NCBI GenBank assembly: GCA_034660735.1
Contig: JAYEJQ010000077.1
Span: 1-6,669 of the forward strand
DNA: 6,669 bases
Direction: 5' to 3'
Origin: JAGLTA01 sp034660735
GTDB taxonomy: Bacteria; Patescibacteriota; Patescibacteriia; JAACEG01
Shown: positions 5,892 to 6,669 of the stretch, piece by piece
Position numbering within the stretch: position 1 is the first letter of the stretch
Layout: every line of letters begins with the position of its first letter
Made by a program: the position numbers and the translations under genes
The notes under the pieces: generated by a model
Told to the model about the DNA's origin: nothing
What the model saw: the letters and a program-made list of their open reading frames with translations, nothing else
Database searches by the model: none

Positions 5892-6437
5892 TTAAAGTAA
5901 ATTCCAAAAATCTTTAAACCAATTAAACCACATAAATTTATTTGCTGATTGAATAATTTCTTTTGAAACATGTCCGCGAGTAGAGACAGCAACAACCTTT
6001 TTTCCGTGTTTTTGAACATATTTTATCAATGGCGCAAAATCGCTATCACCGCTTAATAAAATCGCCGTATCATAAGCAGGCATCAAGTCAATCATATCAA
6101 TCGCCACCTCTATATCGCAATTGCCTTTTAATAAAATTTTTCCGTTTTTTAGTTTTATTATTTTAACTTCCTTTATTTTTAATTGAAATCCTTTTCGCGC
6201 AAGCATTTCTAATAAATTCGCTTGCCCAGAATTTTCTTTTTTAGTTGAATAATAAAAATAAATATCAACTAATTTTGTTTCTTTGATGAAATATTTTTGC
6301 AATTTTTTATAGTCTATTTTCCATTTAAGTTTTTTTAAACTATAAATTACATTTGCGACATCTATAAAAACAGCGACTCTGCCATATTGTTGCCAATTAA
6401 TTTTATCCATCTTGTTAATTTTTTGGGTTTGTTTCAT
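5892..6437 (-). CDS. NYN domain protein of the LabA/DUF88 family, putative ribonuclease
   Basis: This 181-aa cytosolic protein has the acidic motifs of the NYN (PIN-like) nuclease fold. The first strand AVFIDVANV carries D26 and N29. KGNCDIEVAIDM supplies D108 and D114. LLSGDSDFAPL supplies D131 and D133. These should form the metal-binding site of a nuclease acting on RNA. The following KYVQKHGKKVVAVS strand-helix is typical of the LabA subgroup. There is no C-terminal OST-HTH domain, so it is a single-domain version. Family members are widespread but few have known substrates, so the RNase role is inferred from the conserved site. Two starts are possible: M1, and M10 in MDKINW, which lies closer to the domain. 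Neither has a Shine-Dalgarno, and the longer is kept. The gene ends at the terminator 5831-5882. Confidence 0.9.
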   Translation of the reverse strand: MKQTQKINKMDKINWQQYGRVAVFIDVANVIYSLKKLKWKIDYKKLQKYFIKETKLVDIYFYYSTKKENSGQANLLEMLARKGFQLKIKEVKIIKLKNGKILLKGNCDIEVAIDMIDLMPAYDTAILLSGDSDFAPLIKYVQKHGKKVVAVSTRGHVSKEIIQSANKFMWFNWFKDFWNLL

Positions 6438-6501
6438 TAAAATTAATTTTGAATTTGCGGTTTAGCAAAAACTAATTCAATTTCCGACAGGTTCACGCCT
6501 G

Positions 6502-6535
6502 AAACAGTTCTTAAATATGAGAGCTGTTTTTGGTT
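6502..6535 (+). terminator. Hairpin with T-rich tail, possible + strand terminator
   Basis: AAACAGTTCT (6502-6511) pairs with AGAGCTGTTT (6520-6529) over 10 bp, one of them G-U, with an 8-nt loop. The + strand continues as TTGGTTTT. A smaller hairpin CAGG/CCTG (6488-6491 with 6498-6501) abuts it. No + strand gene lies upstream to be terminated. On the minus strand the hairpin would sit about 65-90 nt upstream of the NYN start without a T-run. The role is therefore unclear. Confidence 0.4.
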
Positions 6536-6560
6536 TTAAAATATTTATTTTTCGCGTTAG

Positions 6561-6669
6561 TTAAGTATAAATATCATGATTGCCGATAGAATAAAATCTA
6601 ACAATTTTTTTATCTTTAAAATCAAATATTATTCTATAAGTCTTTTAGGCTATGTAATTTTATGCCTTT
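6561..6669 (-). pseudogene. RelE/ParE-family toxin remnant (C-terminal part, frameshifted, runs off the window)
   Basis: On the minus strand one frame reads GIKLHSLKDL and then stops (6634-6669). A second frame, open from 6644 down to a TAA at 6561-6563, reads TYRIIFDFKDKKIVRF followed by YSIGNHDIYT. These resemble consecutive parts of RelE/ParE-type mRNA-interferase toxins: an HxLkG-like segment, then the yRIIF strand, then the iGxHDiY end. Intact members usually have about 15 residues between the first two, and these are missing here along with the reading frame. A deletion or frameshift has probably inactivated the gene. Any N-terminal part and an antitoxin gene would lie beyond the right edge. 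The similarity is by eye and the segment is short. Confidence 0.55.

Noticed and set aside
5801..6019. Open frame of 72 codons on the minus strand
   Set aside because: It overlaps the C-terminal part of the NYN gene in another frame and runs through the terminator hairpin, with no motif of its own.

Overview
The window is AT-rich DNA that is densely packed with genes. It carries five intact protein genes, two leucine tRNA genes, several palindromic intergenic elements and, at the right edge, a decayed toxin-like remnant. The gene mix suggests a member of the Candidate Phyla Radiation (Patescibacteria, Parcubacteria-like). It includes a short ABC-F ATPase, an RNase J with a low-complexity N-terminal tail, a CPHC thioredoxin-fold domain fused to a CcdA/DsbD-like membrane domain, and a LabA-type NYN protein. 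None of the five start codons has a recognisable Shine-Dalgarno sequence, and neither tRNA gene encodes its CCA end. No rRNA or other phylogenetic marker is present, so the lineage is an inference.

Layout, left to right. 5-1456 (-): ABC-F ATPase, whose leader contains a palindrome. 1457-1614: spacer with back-to-back candidate promoters. 1615-1696 (+): tRNA-Leu(UAG), followed by a terminator at 1710-1746 whose U-tract touches the end of the convergent RNase J gene (1745-3604, -). 3605-3876: divergent spacer with a consensus + strand promoter and a 142-nt foldback element that ends 14 nt before the next start codon. 3877-4146 (+): small cytosolic thioredoxin with a CPGC active site. 4200-5435 (+): membrane thiol-redox protein, probably in the same operon. 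5436-5680: two kinds of intergenic repeat and no gene. 5681-5765 (-): tRNA-Leu(GAG). 5766-5891: a near-consensus + strand promoter that runs straight into a 23-bp bidirectional terminator hairpin. 5892-6437 (-): NYN-domain putative RNase. 6438-6669: hairpins, then a frameshifted RelE/ParE-like C-terminal remnant.

Functionally, the left and right parts are information-processing genes (ribosome-associated ATPase, tRNAs, RNase J, NYN protein). The centre looks like a minimal electron relay: the cytosolic thioredoxin would pass electrons to the membrane cysteines C197 and C325, and these would pass them to the extracytoplasmic CPHC domain of the same polypeptide. The most unusual structures are the foldback element in the relay's leader, the promoter-into-hairpin unit at 5794-5882, and the toxin remnant at the edge.
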